Shown piece by piece: positions 1 to 15,125 of a stretch of 64,000 bases of DNA (position 1 is its first letter; every line of letters starts with the position of its first letter). The translations under genes and the position numbers were made by a program. This stretch comes from Acanthacorydalis orientalis (taxonomy: Eukaryota; Arthropoda; Insecta; Megaloptera; Corydalidae): the NCBI GenBank assembly GCA_034766995.1, contig CM068313.1, positions 31,846,825-31,910,824 on the forward strand, read 5' to 3'. The notes beneath the pieces were generated by a model, which saw nothing but the letters and a program-made list of their open reading frames with translations, did no database searches and was not told where the DNA came from.

Positions 1-831
1 AAAAGTACTAACTCAATTATTTCTATTTCATAAAATGTATTTTTAATAAAATTCAAATTTTTAAATCTATCTATTAAATATATATAAAAAAAATAAAAAT
101 AAGTAAATATATATATTTTTTAAATATAAAAAACATTTCATAATGTAAAAAAATCTTATCTCAATTTTGTTTATATAATTATTAAATTTATCATTAATAA
201 AATATTAGAAAAGCAGTGATAAAATTACATTTTATAAAATTTTATTTAATACAAGATCACAAAAATATTTCATTAATTTCTAAGAAATTTAAAATATATG
301 TTTTTATATATGAAAAAAACAAATAAAATCAAATGCACGACCGAACTAAATAATAATCTCTATAATTACATTTGATACGGATTCTTAAAGAATTTAAATG
401 AATAATACTTTAACCAATTTTTGCATATAGAGATACTTATTTACTTATTTTATTAAGATTTATTTAAGAATACCTTTTTTACTTATTAAATAGGAATTCT
501 TCATTGAAATGACATCAAAAGAGATGCTAAAACATAATTAAACAAATATTTTCGCAAATAGTCCTAAGAAAATCTAATAATTGAATGGTATTTTTTTTAC
601 CTGTAAACTCTCCAACAATATATTATGCATTAATTTTATTTAACTATAATTTATTAATTCTTCATCTATAATTTTATATTAATTATCTAAAATATCTTTC
701 AAGGAATAGCCTTAAATATACATTTTAAAAAAACTACTTTAATTTTTAAAATAAATATATCGATGTACTTAAATAATATTACTTATTTTCAATTCAAACC
801 ATTTAGTTATTTTAGTAATAATTTATATACA

Positions 832-866
<35 letters not shown>

Positions 867-2121
867 TTATGATCATTAAAAATTAAGGAACCATAAAAAG
901 TAGAAACAGAAGGCAACGTTTAATGACATATAAATATAAAAATCAGAAATCAGTTTGACGCTATAATCAACACCGCAACAAAAACACCTTAGATGTTTCA
1001 TATTTTTATACACACATCAGTGACGCAACGGAAAATCTATCCAAAATCAATTATATCGTTTCCCTCGTTCTACTGTTAACCACTGTTACGATGCTGCAAC
1101 AGTTTCCGAGGAGGATTCCAACTGTTAATTAGACCCGGAGGCTAGCCTCGTTCCCCGATCTCGACCGGCAGATACGTAACAGCATACAAACCCATATCCA
1201 AAGTCTCACACCCCATTAACTCATTCCTTGTTCACGCCACACAGCCACCATACCTAATCTGGTGAGAATTTTCTGTGTATCGTCATGTTAACAAGGGACG
1301 TTTACCAACGTTATCACTGGATGGCAATATTTTGTGCAAATGGCTAATTTATATCAAATGATGTATATCTTCGAATTTGTACTGATTTTTTTATGTTTTA
1401 GTAATTTATTTGGATTTGTATTGATTTTAATATGTGTTGTAGTTTGTCATGTCATATATGCACGTAATTGCACAACACAAGATAGTGATAGTTTTTGTTT
1501 TTTGTTTGATGAATTATTTATGTTTATCATATATTTTTGTGTTCTCATTTGTTAAATCAATATAATAAGAAAATTCAACATTGTTTTGTTATTGAATTTA
1601 ATCAAAAAGAATGTATATATATATATATATATAACAGCACATTCAAATTCTTCTTGATTAAATTCAGTAACAAAATACTTTTAAATTGTCTTATTATATT
1701 GACTTACATATATATATATATATAACTTTACTGTTATATTTAAAAAATAACTAGTTATTAAACAGATTATTTTTAGTTATTTTTCCTTTTTTAAGAAAAA
1801 AAATAGATTAATATTTTTGTTATTGTATAAATCCTCATTACAAATTACAAACGATTAAGTGCACTGATAAAAATTTAATTTTCAATTTATATCACGTTTG
1901 TATTAAAACTAATTTTTGACAGTCTAAAACATATCCTATATGCACATTTTTATAATAACGTTACTTCTTGTCAAAATTAGAAGTAATAAATAAATAATGT
2001 ATAAACCTGAAAATAATGAATTTTGTCTCTAATATTTAATTCAGCACGTGTTCTTTTTAAAAAAAAATATCCTGTTTGCTTGTGCATAATATTTTATTTC
2101 AAATTCATATTTAATCGGAGA

Positions 2122-2189
<68 letters not shown>

Positions 2190-2522
2190 AGACTTAAGCT
2201 ATGATAAATAGATTCTGTTTTGATTATTTAATAAACAACTAGTTTAATTCACATTTTTCCTTAATTTTTCATAACAAAAAATATTTTTTATGAACTTACA
2301 GCATAGAAATTTAAAACATTTTCCTTATTCAATGGATATTTGATGAAAAATAAATAATAATTATAATTCTCTGTAAAATTTTCATATTTATTTCTTCGAA
2401 ATGAAAGAAATATATTTATTTTTTATAAATAAGCTATCTATTCAATTTTAATTTTCTGATTTTAATTATTACATATTTATTCATTAATATCTTAACCATA
2501 TATTGATTCTATTATATTCAAT

Positions 2523-2556
<34 letters not shown>

Positions 2557-3159
2557 AATATATGTATATATATATAGAGAGAGAGAGAGAGCGACAGATA
2601 GAATATTCTTAAATATTAGTTTATTATTATTTTATAGTTTCATTTATTTGCGTACTAGCCTTTTTATCAAGAAAGATTGATTACTGATGATTCAATTTAT
2701 AAAAGTTATACAAAAAGATAACAGCCCCGGTTAATAAATACTTTTATTAAAACTCAATCGAAATTTTAAAGTTCATACCTAACAATTAGAGAAAAAAACT
2801 AGTATACATTAAAAGTATATTTATTATTTATATATTATATTAATTCGATAAAAAATATATAATTGTTAACTTCTGAAAGGAATCAGTTTCCTTATGAATG
2901 TTTAGATCAATACAAAATTATATACAAGATTACACGTATTTATTGTTTTTTGTTATAGTATAGAAATGAAAAAAATCTTAAATTTTTATAAAGAAACTAT
3001 TATTTAAATAAAAATAAACACTAATAAGAAAAATATCTCTTATATTAAATTATATTAAAATATACATAATTTTTAATAAAATATTATAATTACATTTTTC
3101 TTTTTATAAATTAAAAGTAAATAAATATTTGTTTATTAAGTATATTCTTTCAATTACAG
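1..3159. other. AT-rich non-coding, probably a sarcoglycan intron
   Basis: No convincing exon. It holds (TA)n runs (about 836-862, 2125-2186, 2531-2576, the last followed by a short (GA)n) and one more balanced patch at 1020-1330 with CpG and CACC-rich sequence. The patch has no ORF resembling the sarcoglycan membrane anchor. Since the exon at 3160 starts in phase 0 after TTACAG, this stretch should be the preceding intron or part of it. Confidence 0.6.
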
Positions 3160-3389
3160 GAAGGTATGGGCCAATTACGAATAGTGCCTGGAGGTCTTCA
3201 ATTAAATGGACAAGCAATGGTGTTGGATGCTTTAATCGCTAGTACAATTAGATCAAGGAAAGGACAACCAATTACAATAGAATCAAGTAGAAACCTAACA
3301 TTTTCTACGAGAGACCGTGATGGATTTTTATCCAACACAATATTTTTAGGTAAATGTTGATAATATATTTAAAGTCTCCACATATACAT

Positions 3390-3479
<90 letters not shown>

Positions 3480-5994
3480 GTAAATAAGAATTATTAATTT
3501 CAAATATTATTTCGATCAAATAAAAATTCTACTAAATGTCAGTAAAAATACCGGTAATAAAATTCAATATTATTCACTATTTAACACCAAAATATAATTT
3601 TATTTTAACTGTTTTCTCCTAATTTAATGTTCTTCTTTTAAATTTATAAGTCATTTTATAAAAAGTTTTCATATTGATGTCTTATAATATAAATGATTGA
3701 AATTATTATCTGAATTGTCGACAATTGATAAACCATCTAATTTATTTCATTTTATTTTCAACCTCTTTCTGTCTTCGAGTCCTTTTAAAATATTAGTGAC
3801 AGTCTGATGAATGGATTTCAATTTATCACCATACAACAATGAAATTTATTAGTACACTTCTACACTTCTTTTTTTGAATCAAATAATAGCATTGAAGATG
3901 TTTTTGTCAAGAGTCAATTTAATTTTGATCATTGTTAATTAATCTCATAATGATTTGAAAAAATATTGCACGAAATGTAATCAAATCATATAATAAAATT
4001 AATAATTAAATGATTGATTTCATGATCTCCGAGAAGTATTTTTAATGTGTTTTGACATCAATAAGTGAATATATATTATATAATTAAAAAAATATCACAT
4101 TTATGAAACGGAACACATTTTTGTTTAAAATGCCTAAAATACAAATAACTATTATTAAACAAACACTATATGAAAGATATTCCATAAGTGTTTATTCAAA
4201 ATGAAAATGAACATGAAAATGGAACCATTTTTAAATTGTATCTTTTTATTGATTTTTTTCAATTCTATTTTCAGGAAATGACAAATTCGAGTGTGCGGCT
4301 CGAACATTTCGAATAACTGATGAAAGAGGAGGTGTTGTTTTCACTGCAGATCGTCACGAAGTGGCCATTGGTGCCGATATGCTTCGTGTTACGGGTGTTG
4401 GAGGAGCAGTTTTTGATGGTAGTGTTCAAACACCCTTAGTTCGAGCTGAAGCTGCTCATGACTTAAGGTAAACGATTTATATTTTCTAATAATATAGCAT
4501 ATTTTAGATTTAAATAAATTCAATTTAAATTCAATATCCTGTGTCATTTAGATTGTAAATATAACCATTCAGACAATAACAAGTAGCAAAAATGTATACA
4601 CGAAACTTAAGAAACAAAAATTTATAAAATACAAAGTAAATTGTAGATTTTTTGATCATAAAAAAAATATAAGAAAAGGAACTATCGCACCTCTCTTGTT
4701 ATTTATAATTTTTAAATTTTATTTGAATTATATATTTAAAATAATATTTTATCAAAAAGTATAGACACCTCAGTTACAATCATTTCAGCATTAGGAATTA
4801 TAAATCATTCAATCTAATAAATAAGTGGTATTATGTTTTATGTACTTGCTGAAAAACTAGTCATTTTACAAATCACAAATTGCTAATTTATTAAAATCCC
4901 ATTTAACAAGAAATAATCTTTTATTTTCGTCTATTTATAAAAAAAATATATATAATAATTTTCATGTCCACATGTATTATTTTCTTTAAATTTAATGTAA
5001 CTCTTATTATTCAATACAACTAAAATTAGTACTAGTGCCATATTTAATGTTTTATAACGACATGTATGATGGTATTGAATGGACATTATATACGATCAAA
5101 AGAAAGTTAAAAATTGATTAATGCTAATGTATGTGAAAAAGTTAATTTATAATAAAGAAATTATATTTCTATTTTTATCAAAAAACGTAGGGTTAATATA
5201 TACATACATATATATATATATATATAAATAAATAAATATATAAATATGTATGTGTATGTGTGTATGTACAAGGAATTTTAATATAGTAAAAATAGTATAT
5301 ATTAGTAAATTATTAATCAGTGTAACTGTATTCGTTTCATAACGGTATAAATACTAAATTTATATTAAGTCGAAAGATGTAATATTAAAAAATTCTTTTT
5401 GATATATTTCCCTTTCTCATAAAATATAAAAAGAGATATACATCTGTGTGTATGTGAAAATACACTTTGAACTATAAAGAAAGTTTAAACTTTTAAAACT
5501 TAAATATGTGTTGACGAGATTAAAATATTTAATGAACATTTTCATTTAAAAATTTTATACATACATCGTATGTTCGTTTAAAAAATCTATGCCTTGCATC
5601 AAAGTCAACAAAATCTAAATTAAGAAAGTTTAGCACTATCAAAGAAAACTTTTTTCTAAAAAAAATATGTTTTCAAAATAGCTTCGAGAAATATGTACAA
5701 ACTTCCTGCAGCGATTCAGTAAACTTAATGTTATAAAATATAATGTCGCGTTATTTTTAATATGTGTTGTTTTTGAATATTTACCTGCTTTATTAAAAAC
5801 GTAAAATAAATTTATAACAATATATTTAATATAAAAAGTATACTTCTACTATGAACACCTTTAATATAATTCGAAATCAAACAGTACAGTATACAATTTC
5901 AAACATTTCTTTTTTATAAAAAATAAACATTGTAAAACTCTAAATTTACACAAATAACGTTTATTTAATTAAATTTATATATATGTACTCATGT

Positions 5995-6027
<33 letters not shown>

Positions 6028-6075
6028 ATATTCGTATATATAATATTCATACGTAATACATAAACACACACACAT

Positions 6076-6127
<52 letters not shown>

Positions 6128-7794
6128 TTAAAAAAAATAATATATTCAAGTATAATTTTGATGTTAATTCAAAGTCACGGAACAATTATATATTTTGATG
6201 TTATCGAATGTATTTTCTTTGACTTGAAAACAATCAATTATATTACTAGTTTGGTAGGAAAATAATTGCGATTTTTGATTTCTGAATTCTAACTTTACTT
6301 TTTTCAAGTGTAATTTCATCGTGTTAATTAATATCATTTTGCATTTAACAGCATTTTCGATATATATTTTGGTAACACGACTTTAGTTTTATTATTAATT
6401 TTACTTCAAATTAGGCTATTGAATTAAAAATGGAAACAAAGCAAATAAGAGGAAATATAATTTTTTGTATGAGTTCAAAATTGGCGGCAAAGCAGCAGAA
6501 GCTGCTCGTAAACTGAACGATACTTTTGGTATGGGTACTTTTAATTAACGTACAGTACAATGGTGGTTCCAAAAATTTTATGCTGGAAACGAGAACCTCG
6601 AAGATGAAGAAGGTCGTGGGCGTTCTTCTTCAGTTCAAAACGACCAACTGAAATCATTGGTTGAATCAGAACCACGCACAACAATTTGGAAACATGCACA
6701 AAAGTTTGGCGTTAGTCATCCAACAGTTCTGAATCACTTAAACAAAGAGGAAAATCGAAAAACTTGACAAATATATGAATTTGAAGGTAATGAACCGCAA
6801 TTATTTTTCTACCAAATTAATATTTAAAAGAATAATCTAAATACGATTATTAAAAGTAACACTTTCTGTTAATTTTATTATTTTAAGTTTTTTTTTATAA
6901 TTTCTCCGTTTCATATTTATATCTTCAAAATTTTACAAGAATGTTCGATTCTTTTTTTTTTAGTATGTTTGTCATATGTAATACAAATACTTATCACTAA
7001 GTTAATTTATTATTTTACATTGACTTGTAGAAATATTCATCGTTGATTTATTCCATTAATATAATGTACAATATGTAATTCATAATTGATGCAAAGAGAG
7101 ATAAAAAGTAATTTATGTTCCTTAATACAAAGTAGATTCATTAAATATATCATTTTACATAAAGCATATACTGGTTCTATTCATAGTAAATATGCGTTGT
7201 AGGTATCATATGTATGTATATATGTGTGGATATTATTAGAGAGCACATTTCCTTGCTCAACCCTTGCACCGTACACATATATAGCAAAACGAACAAACTC
7301 GAAAATGGTTGTATAAGGTAACTCTATAGCACCCGGTGGACTTTTTTGGAAATGCATCAATGTCTTAAAAGTCATAAAAAAGCTAACGTCTTTGTAGTCG
7401 ATATAAGTAGCGTGTGCGCTTCCAACGAAAAGTCACAACCCTCTTCATCTAGTCGTTTTCGCATGCCACGTCTTTACATTTTATATACATATCCTGTCTA
7501 CGAGTGTGTGAATTTAATAAGTGGATACCGTTTTTATAATATTATACACGAGCTATGTTATGTTCTTGATATTAAATGTAACGCGTTCGTATTGTTATAA
7601 TGTACTTTAATGGTGAATTTTATTGGGCTTTACGGTTGAATATGTAAAACAGACTATATTGATATGGTTAAAATGTGGTTAAATGGATTATTAAATGCAT
7701 AAGAAGTTATGTTTTTCGGCTCAGTTTTAAAAATGATTAATACTATAACAAAGTGGTTATTTTACACCCAATTTGAAATGTTTTTAAGCACATG

Positions 7795-7867
<73 letters not shown>

Positions 7868-8495
7868 CAGAAAAAATTAATAATAAAATAATTATGAATA
7901 TTGATCATATTAATGATCAAATTAATTAATTCAGCAATAAATAATTAATATAATTTACGAATATAGTAATTACTAATGTAACAATTTTCTTTTAATTACT
8001 ATTAATTGCTTGAAGATTAATATTCTGTTCTAAATCTTAGAAATAGTATTCTTCGAGTAAAGTGAATACAAATATTATTATTACATTTATTTATATCCTT
8101 GATTGTAACAATATACTCGTACTTGTAATATCTAAAATTGTATCGCTTCCATTACTATATAATATAACAGTATTTATAAAAAAATCAACATATTTTCAAG
8201 TTATCATTATCTCTCTTTTACCTAAAACATCAGTAAATTAGTAAATCTGTCTATTTTTATAACATTTTTTCAAATGACGTAATTTATTGCAAAATGTGTG
8301 TTTCGCAGTATCAAATTATCAAATTTATGTTGTTTATTATAATGTATTATAATATGAAAATCAAAATGTGAGTTTTAATCGATTTGTGGTTAAATTTCAA
8401 CGACTAGAAGTTTCTTAAAATAGTTACTATTAACTTTGATGACTCAAAAAACATTAGAAATTAAATCAGAAAAGAATTCATCTAGAAATTCATAA

Positions 8496-8531
<36 letters not shown>

Positions 8532-8789
8532 CCAGATGGAAAATCTAAAGAAGCATATGGAAAGATCATAATTGTAAAATTGTGGGAATGTAACAGATTT
8601 ATTTATTTTTATATAGCCGACATTTGGGTAAAACCAGTTGCCATATAAAGACGTAAGTTATTAGGGAGAAAACAAACAGCTATATACCAAAGACTGTGTC
8701 ATTTTGTTCTTATTGGTGGTCTAAGTGAATAGTATAACATTTCGGTGCTGTGTTCAGTATCATCATTTTATTCAACTTCCACAGAACAT

Positions 8790-8875
<86 letters not shown>

Positions 8876-10923
8876 GCACTATATATATACGTGTATAAAC
8901 ATTTTTAGTGTACCAAATAAATGGAATTTATGGTTTAATCTATTTAATTTAATTAAGATAAATAATTAGGATCATATTCCTAATTATAACTGCGCCTTAT
9001 TTCTCATTAGTTAATTTCTATTTTCCATTATTTTATTTAAATTGGGAATTATAAAATTTAATTTACGAATTATTTAACTAATGATCCTCAAACAAGGATG
9101 ATTTCGTTATTCAGCTGTTATAAAAATTTTAAAATATATTTGATTTATCAAATTATTTAGGGAGACACTATTATCATTAGTTCAACATTACTGTAATATT
9201 ACTGTAACATTACTGTAATATGTACCACAAAATTTAATTTTAACAAACTCAAAGTCAAACATACTTAATTTTTTTAAATTGGTTTGTATACAGGGTATCA
9301 TTTAATTTATTTATTTAGAAAAATTATCAATTAATAAAAAATATCAATTCCATTAAAGCATTGCTTTCAAAAATCATTGTAATAATGTTAACTTCTAGAA
9401 TATATAGTTAGGCCAATACATGTAAGGTATTTACTTAAATGTATCTTTTTTATTACAAAAGAATTATATTTTTTTTTCAAAATAAAGGCTAGATTAAAAT
9501 GATGCAGTAAATGTTACACTTAAAAGTAACTTTAAATAAATAAAATATAGTATATTATATATGTTTTGCAAAAAAAAATTTTTGACCTACTGGAGTTGAG
9601 AATTAATGATGTTAAAGTAATGAATAAATTTCATGACAAAAAAATAAAGATTTTTTCCCTATTGAAAAGTATGTTCTCTTTTTGACAAATTCTTACTTAT
9701 CTATAAAATAAACATAAAAGTCTAAATATAATTTTATAAAATTAATATAAATGTAAATCATAATCTATTGTATTCTACTTGTAATTTTAAAAATACTATA
9801 ACCTAAACGTATCATCTTTTCAATTGAATAACGTTCTTGAATATATATTTCAGAAATGAAAATAGTTTTATTAAGATTAATAAAACAAAATTATAGACTA
9901 TCATAACAAGAAAAATTAAACTACTAGATGACTGATACTATTCTATGAAAATCTTGTATTTTATTAAATGAATATATTTCACTTCATTTATTTTTAATAT
10001 TGGAAAACATGTAAATACTGTCATTTTTAAAGCAAAAAACTAAAATATTACAAAATATTTAAAGTATAGATATAAAAAAATATTTACACAATGAAATTAA
10101 ATAAAATAATTATCATAAACTCACCTTCAATTCATTACACGAAATGTCAAATAAATGCGCATCACTTTTACTACATGCAGTACATTCACCACGTGGCAAG
10201 CAAATATTTATTACAAACAGAATATAAAAAATCGAACAGACACAATGTATTAATTAATTAGATATGCACGGATCACGTTAAAACATTCACTTGATCAATC
10301 ATTTATTTTCGTATAATCACATGAATAAAAGTTTATACATGTAATTTTAATACACTGGTAATTCACACATCAATAATTCGACCATAACTGAATATTAAAT
10401 TGAAGATCAAAGCATGCGCAGCGTATAATCATTAAAAGTGTGTATTACTTTGATCAAGGCACACTTAATATTTATATGTGGAATACAATAAAAATGTTAA
10501 TAAAATAAAAAGGATAGAAATATATGTATCGTCGTTGAATAGAAAGTAATGGAGAAAACAGAAATATATTTTTATATAAACTACGGATTTTATATTATAA
10601 AAATAAATAATGTACATTTTAACATGTTATAGATCTAAAAAAATATTATGATAATCTTAAGTGATTAAATCTTTCAAATATTTTAATATTTTACTGAATT
10701 ATTTTCATTTCATTTGTTGAATTTATTAAAATCAAGATCAAAATCAATACGATTTTATTCTATGTAATATTTTTTATATAAACTGGCCCACAATAAGCAA
10801 TCTAGTGTTTTCATATATTGAAAGAATATTATTCAGGCAGCAATTTTAACATTGTGTAGAAGGGCATTAAATATTCTTATTTTTTATATAAAAAGCTATT
10901 GTGTATGTTGGGCACAAAAACGG

Positions 10924-10969
<46 letters not shown>

Positions 10970-13411
10970 TATATGTAAAGATAGAGAGAGATAGAGAGAT
11001 TGGTGGATAAATATATACCTGTACAGTTCCGTATTTAATATTTACATACTTCAATTCTTACAATCATTCAATTAATTACTTTGAAATTATTTTACATAAA
11101 AATTTTAACAAAAAATATAGAAGAACATTATATTAACATGAAAAAAATACAATTATGAAGCTACAGTTATATATTTTCTACACAACAATTAGATATACAT
11201 TCTCAAATCAATTATTTTTTAACTTTTTCAAATTAATTATTAATCAGAGAGAATTTTTTTTAATACTGTCTACAAATTTAATGAAATATTTTTCAATCAG
11301 CCAATAAATGGAAACATATATACGAAATCGCTCATATAAATATATATATATATATATATATAATATCAAAATGACCGATGAAAATATGTAATAAGTTGTA
11401 ATGAAATGTATATAATCTGTTATGATACAAGCGCATAAACGAGAACTTTTTCACCGCAATTAACCGAAAATGATTCGTTTTCAACAGCTGTTCACGCGCG
11501 GTCGCTATTAATTTATTCACATTATCTTAGAACTAATTACGAGCGTGTCGTCAAATAAAACTGAACGGCCGATAAAATATTGTCTCTATAAATTGAATGA
11601 CTTTCACCATAAGTCTCATCCAATGCAGATTGTCCCATTTATATTTTTCGAGCGAACCGTTCGACATCTGTGAAGAACTACCCACATTAATCTAGTTTTC
11701 TACTTCTTCGTCTTCTTCTTACGGATGCTTTGAATTTTATTATAAAACCAATATGGCGTGGTGTCGTCAGTTGTTCGTCTGTATTTTATGTCTCGCGTAA
11801 TTTTGTACGGTTTATATTTGTAACAGATACCGTGAATCATTTTAAATTTTGTCTTATTTAAAATACGAACTTAATATATGAATTATATTCGTTCACAAAA
11901 AGAACATCTGTAGCGACAAATGAAATTATAAAAAGAACAAATATATCTTACTTCTTTTAAAAAATGAGAACACAAAACAATTATACTAGCTTTAAGAAAA
12001 TGTATATTTATTAAACAAAATAATGTCATAAAAAATAAATAAGTTCCACTCAAAGTTAAATTGTAGTCTACAGTATATATAAATGCATAAGAAAGGCGAT
12101 GAATTATCCATAATGTTTTAACAAAGGTGTAATTTTTATATTAAAAAAATGTATCAGGCCATTAGTATGTCCATTTAGTTCTTCACTTTTTAACTCTTTG
12201 AATACCTGATATGAATTTTTCAATAGTTCTCTTAAAAGCATTAAGTTTCCAAAAATTGATATAATTTTTTTATGTATAAGAGGGAATATTACTTGAATTA
12301 TTCAAATATAAATCAATCTCAAAAATACACTAAACAATTATAGATCAATATATTCTAATGTGAAAATACAAATATTTTATCTAGCACTTTAGCGTTCACT
12401 TTTTTTTACTAAAATTGTTCATTGATCAAAAAGTAAACAGTAAATTAATATTTATTGTATACTTTTTGATCAATGAACAAATCAACGAAACAATCAATGA
12501 ACATTAGTTTATTCAATTAGATACAGACACAAGCGATCGTAACTGATTAATAAATTATAAGAAGATTTACAGTAAAACAAATCATTCGTTTACGTTCTAT
12601 ATTATTAACTGTTACTTTAAAAAATGATTTAATTTCATATTAAAAAAATACACTTGTACACAGTTTTAATTAAAACTATATTATTATTTATTGTAATATA
12701 TTTTTTAGAAAATATCATACAGCATTCTCATAAAAGTTACTATAGTTTATGAAAAAACATTTTTAAATACTAGAATGCTATTAATATTATTTTTAAAATA
12801 CATTAATAATGATAATATCAATCATAAAATAATTATTTTTATAAAATGTTTAAAAATACTTTTCATTCAATATATGAACTTACAAATATCTTTTTTGAAT
12901 AAAAAATTATTAATTTATTTCCAATAAAAAATAGAAATTAATGTAGAGTACAACTAAGTGCTGATAAAGTACTTTATTATATAATTCGAACATTTAGTTC
13001 GTAATGAATATTTACTATAAATAGTTTTTATTGTAATGTTTAAAATACAAGACGAGATAATCGAATTTGTAACAAAAAATAACAACTTCATTAAATTGAA
13101 TTTTTTTAAATCTAAATCAACACATTTACTGGAAAAAAGAATAAATAATGTAATAAAAAGAAAAACTACTAAAAGAATATAACGTTGTAACATAATTTGT
13201 AACAGTAAATTTACATATAAATAGATGTGTTCTTTACACTACAGACTAACTTTTATATTGAAACACTTCAATACTACAACTTCCATGCGAGATTTCCAAA
13301 TTGATTAATGTTTACAATAAAGTTTAGTTCAGTGAATTAAATTTCAAATAAATACAAACATACACACCCTCACACACATATCAATTTCACACTACTTTAA
13401 AGCAACGTTAA

Positions 13412-13462
<51 letters not shown>

Positions 13463-13498
13463 ATGTTCTCGTTTAACACACACAACCACCCACCCACC

Positions 13499-13546
<48 letters not shown>

Positions 13547-13903
13547 CATGTGTGCTTTTTCAAAGTTCATATTCTAAATCAATCGAAATCTATTTTTGTA
13601 TCAAATAAGGTAAATACAGCAATAATTACAATATTATGTTATATGTACATGATAATATTAACGTAAATCTACACCTAAAATATGTTTTAGATCTAGTCTT
13701 TTAATTCATATTCAGTGTTATAAAATATATTAATTTTTTAAATACCATAATTTAATATCGACTTCAATATATTCACAACATATAAGAAAATTATGTTGCC
13801 GTAAATATAAAATGTTATAATATTGTAATATATATTTATATATATATACATACGTATATGTATATATGTATATATATACATATGTATATATGGGTATATA
13901 TGC

Positions 13904-13939
<36 letters not shown>

Positions 13940-14693
13940 ATTCTATTACTAGAGCAAAAGTTGTGTTAGAAAATGAAATTGTTCCTATGTCATCTGGGAT
14001 CACATATATGACTGCATATATCCTAACAAATTATTTGCACATATTAACAGGTACATATAGATCTCAACAAAACATGAATATACTGATATGATAAATAATA
14101 TGTTTTGTTTAAAACTCACAGTGTTGTAATTACTAACAGGCTCTAGGGATCCAGAAAGGATAATGAAAAGACTTGTTTCACAAAATATAGGAAAGCAGTA
14201 CAGTATTTCTGTAGTGAAATTGAAATTTTAACTTTATGCAAACCTTCATTCGATAATATACATGCATGCGTCTCGTGTTATATCCGATTAGTCAGTGTAA
14301 GCAAATTAGTCCTTTTTGATATTATTTCATTTGAATTCCATATTTGAAAATTTATTCTTCGGCAGAATGTATTTTTCAAGTAAATTCAAGGTATTTTAAT
14401 TTCAAAATCGGGAACTTTTTGTAGGGTTTAAACAGATTTTAAATGAAATTTGAATTCTAATAATTAAAAATATCTTTTAAAGATAAAGTGTTCAAAAAAT
14501 GACAAAAAAATACATAATATATAACACTTGCAATTATAAACAGTTAAAAACTCCAATAATCTGATTGAAAAACCTCAACTCACAAATCAAAATTGTTTAA
14601 CTCTATTTTATTTCATAAATTGTTTTGAAAAAATCAACTTAATAATACTCGTATTAAATAAATAAATAATATAAAGTCCTTCTTTTATATATT

Positions 14694-14746
<53 letters not shown>

Positions 14747-15015
14747 GTATATATGTATATATATATAAGTATTTCTTAAAAATTGTTAGAATAGTTAGAG
14801 AACTTATTATAAAATATTATTAATTTTATTGTACCCTATTCCATTTTTTGAATTAGAACCTGAACTTTTAATTTTTTTCCAGTATATTAAATTAAAATCT
14901 CACTGCTGATTTACTTACATCACTGTATATGATCTATGTACTAAAATTATTTCTGGTTTAAGACTTGTAATAAACGATATGATGCCATTCTGAACTAATC
15001 GATGAAAAAAATTAT

Positions 15016-15065
<50 letters not shown>

Positions 15066-15082
15066 CACATATATATATATAT

Positions 15083-15125
<43 letters not shown>

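Noticed and set aside
1334..1555. Hydrophobic 73-residue frame considered as the missing sarcoglycan membrane anchor
   Set aside because: It lacks the basic residues and helix pattern of the sarcoglycan juxtamembrane region, and there is no donor that would join in phase 0 to the exon at 3160.
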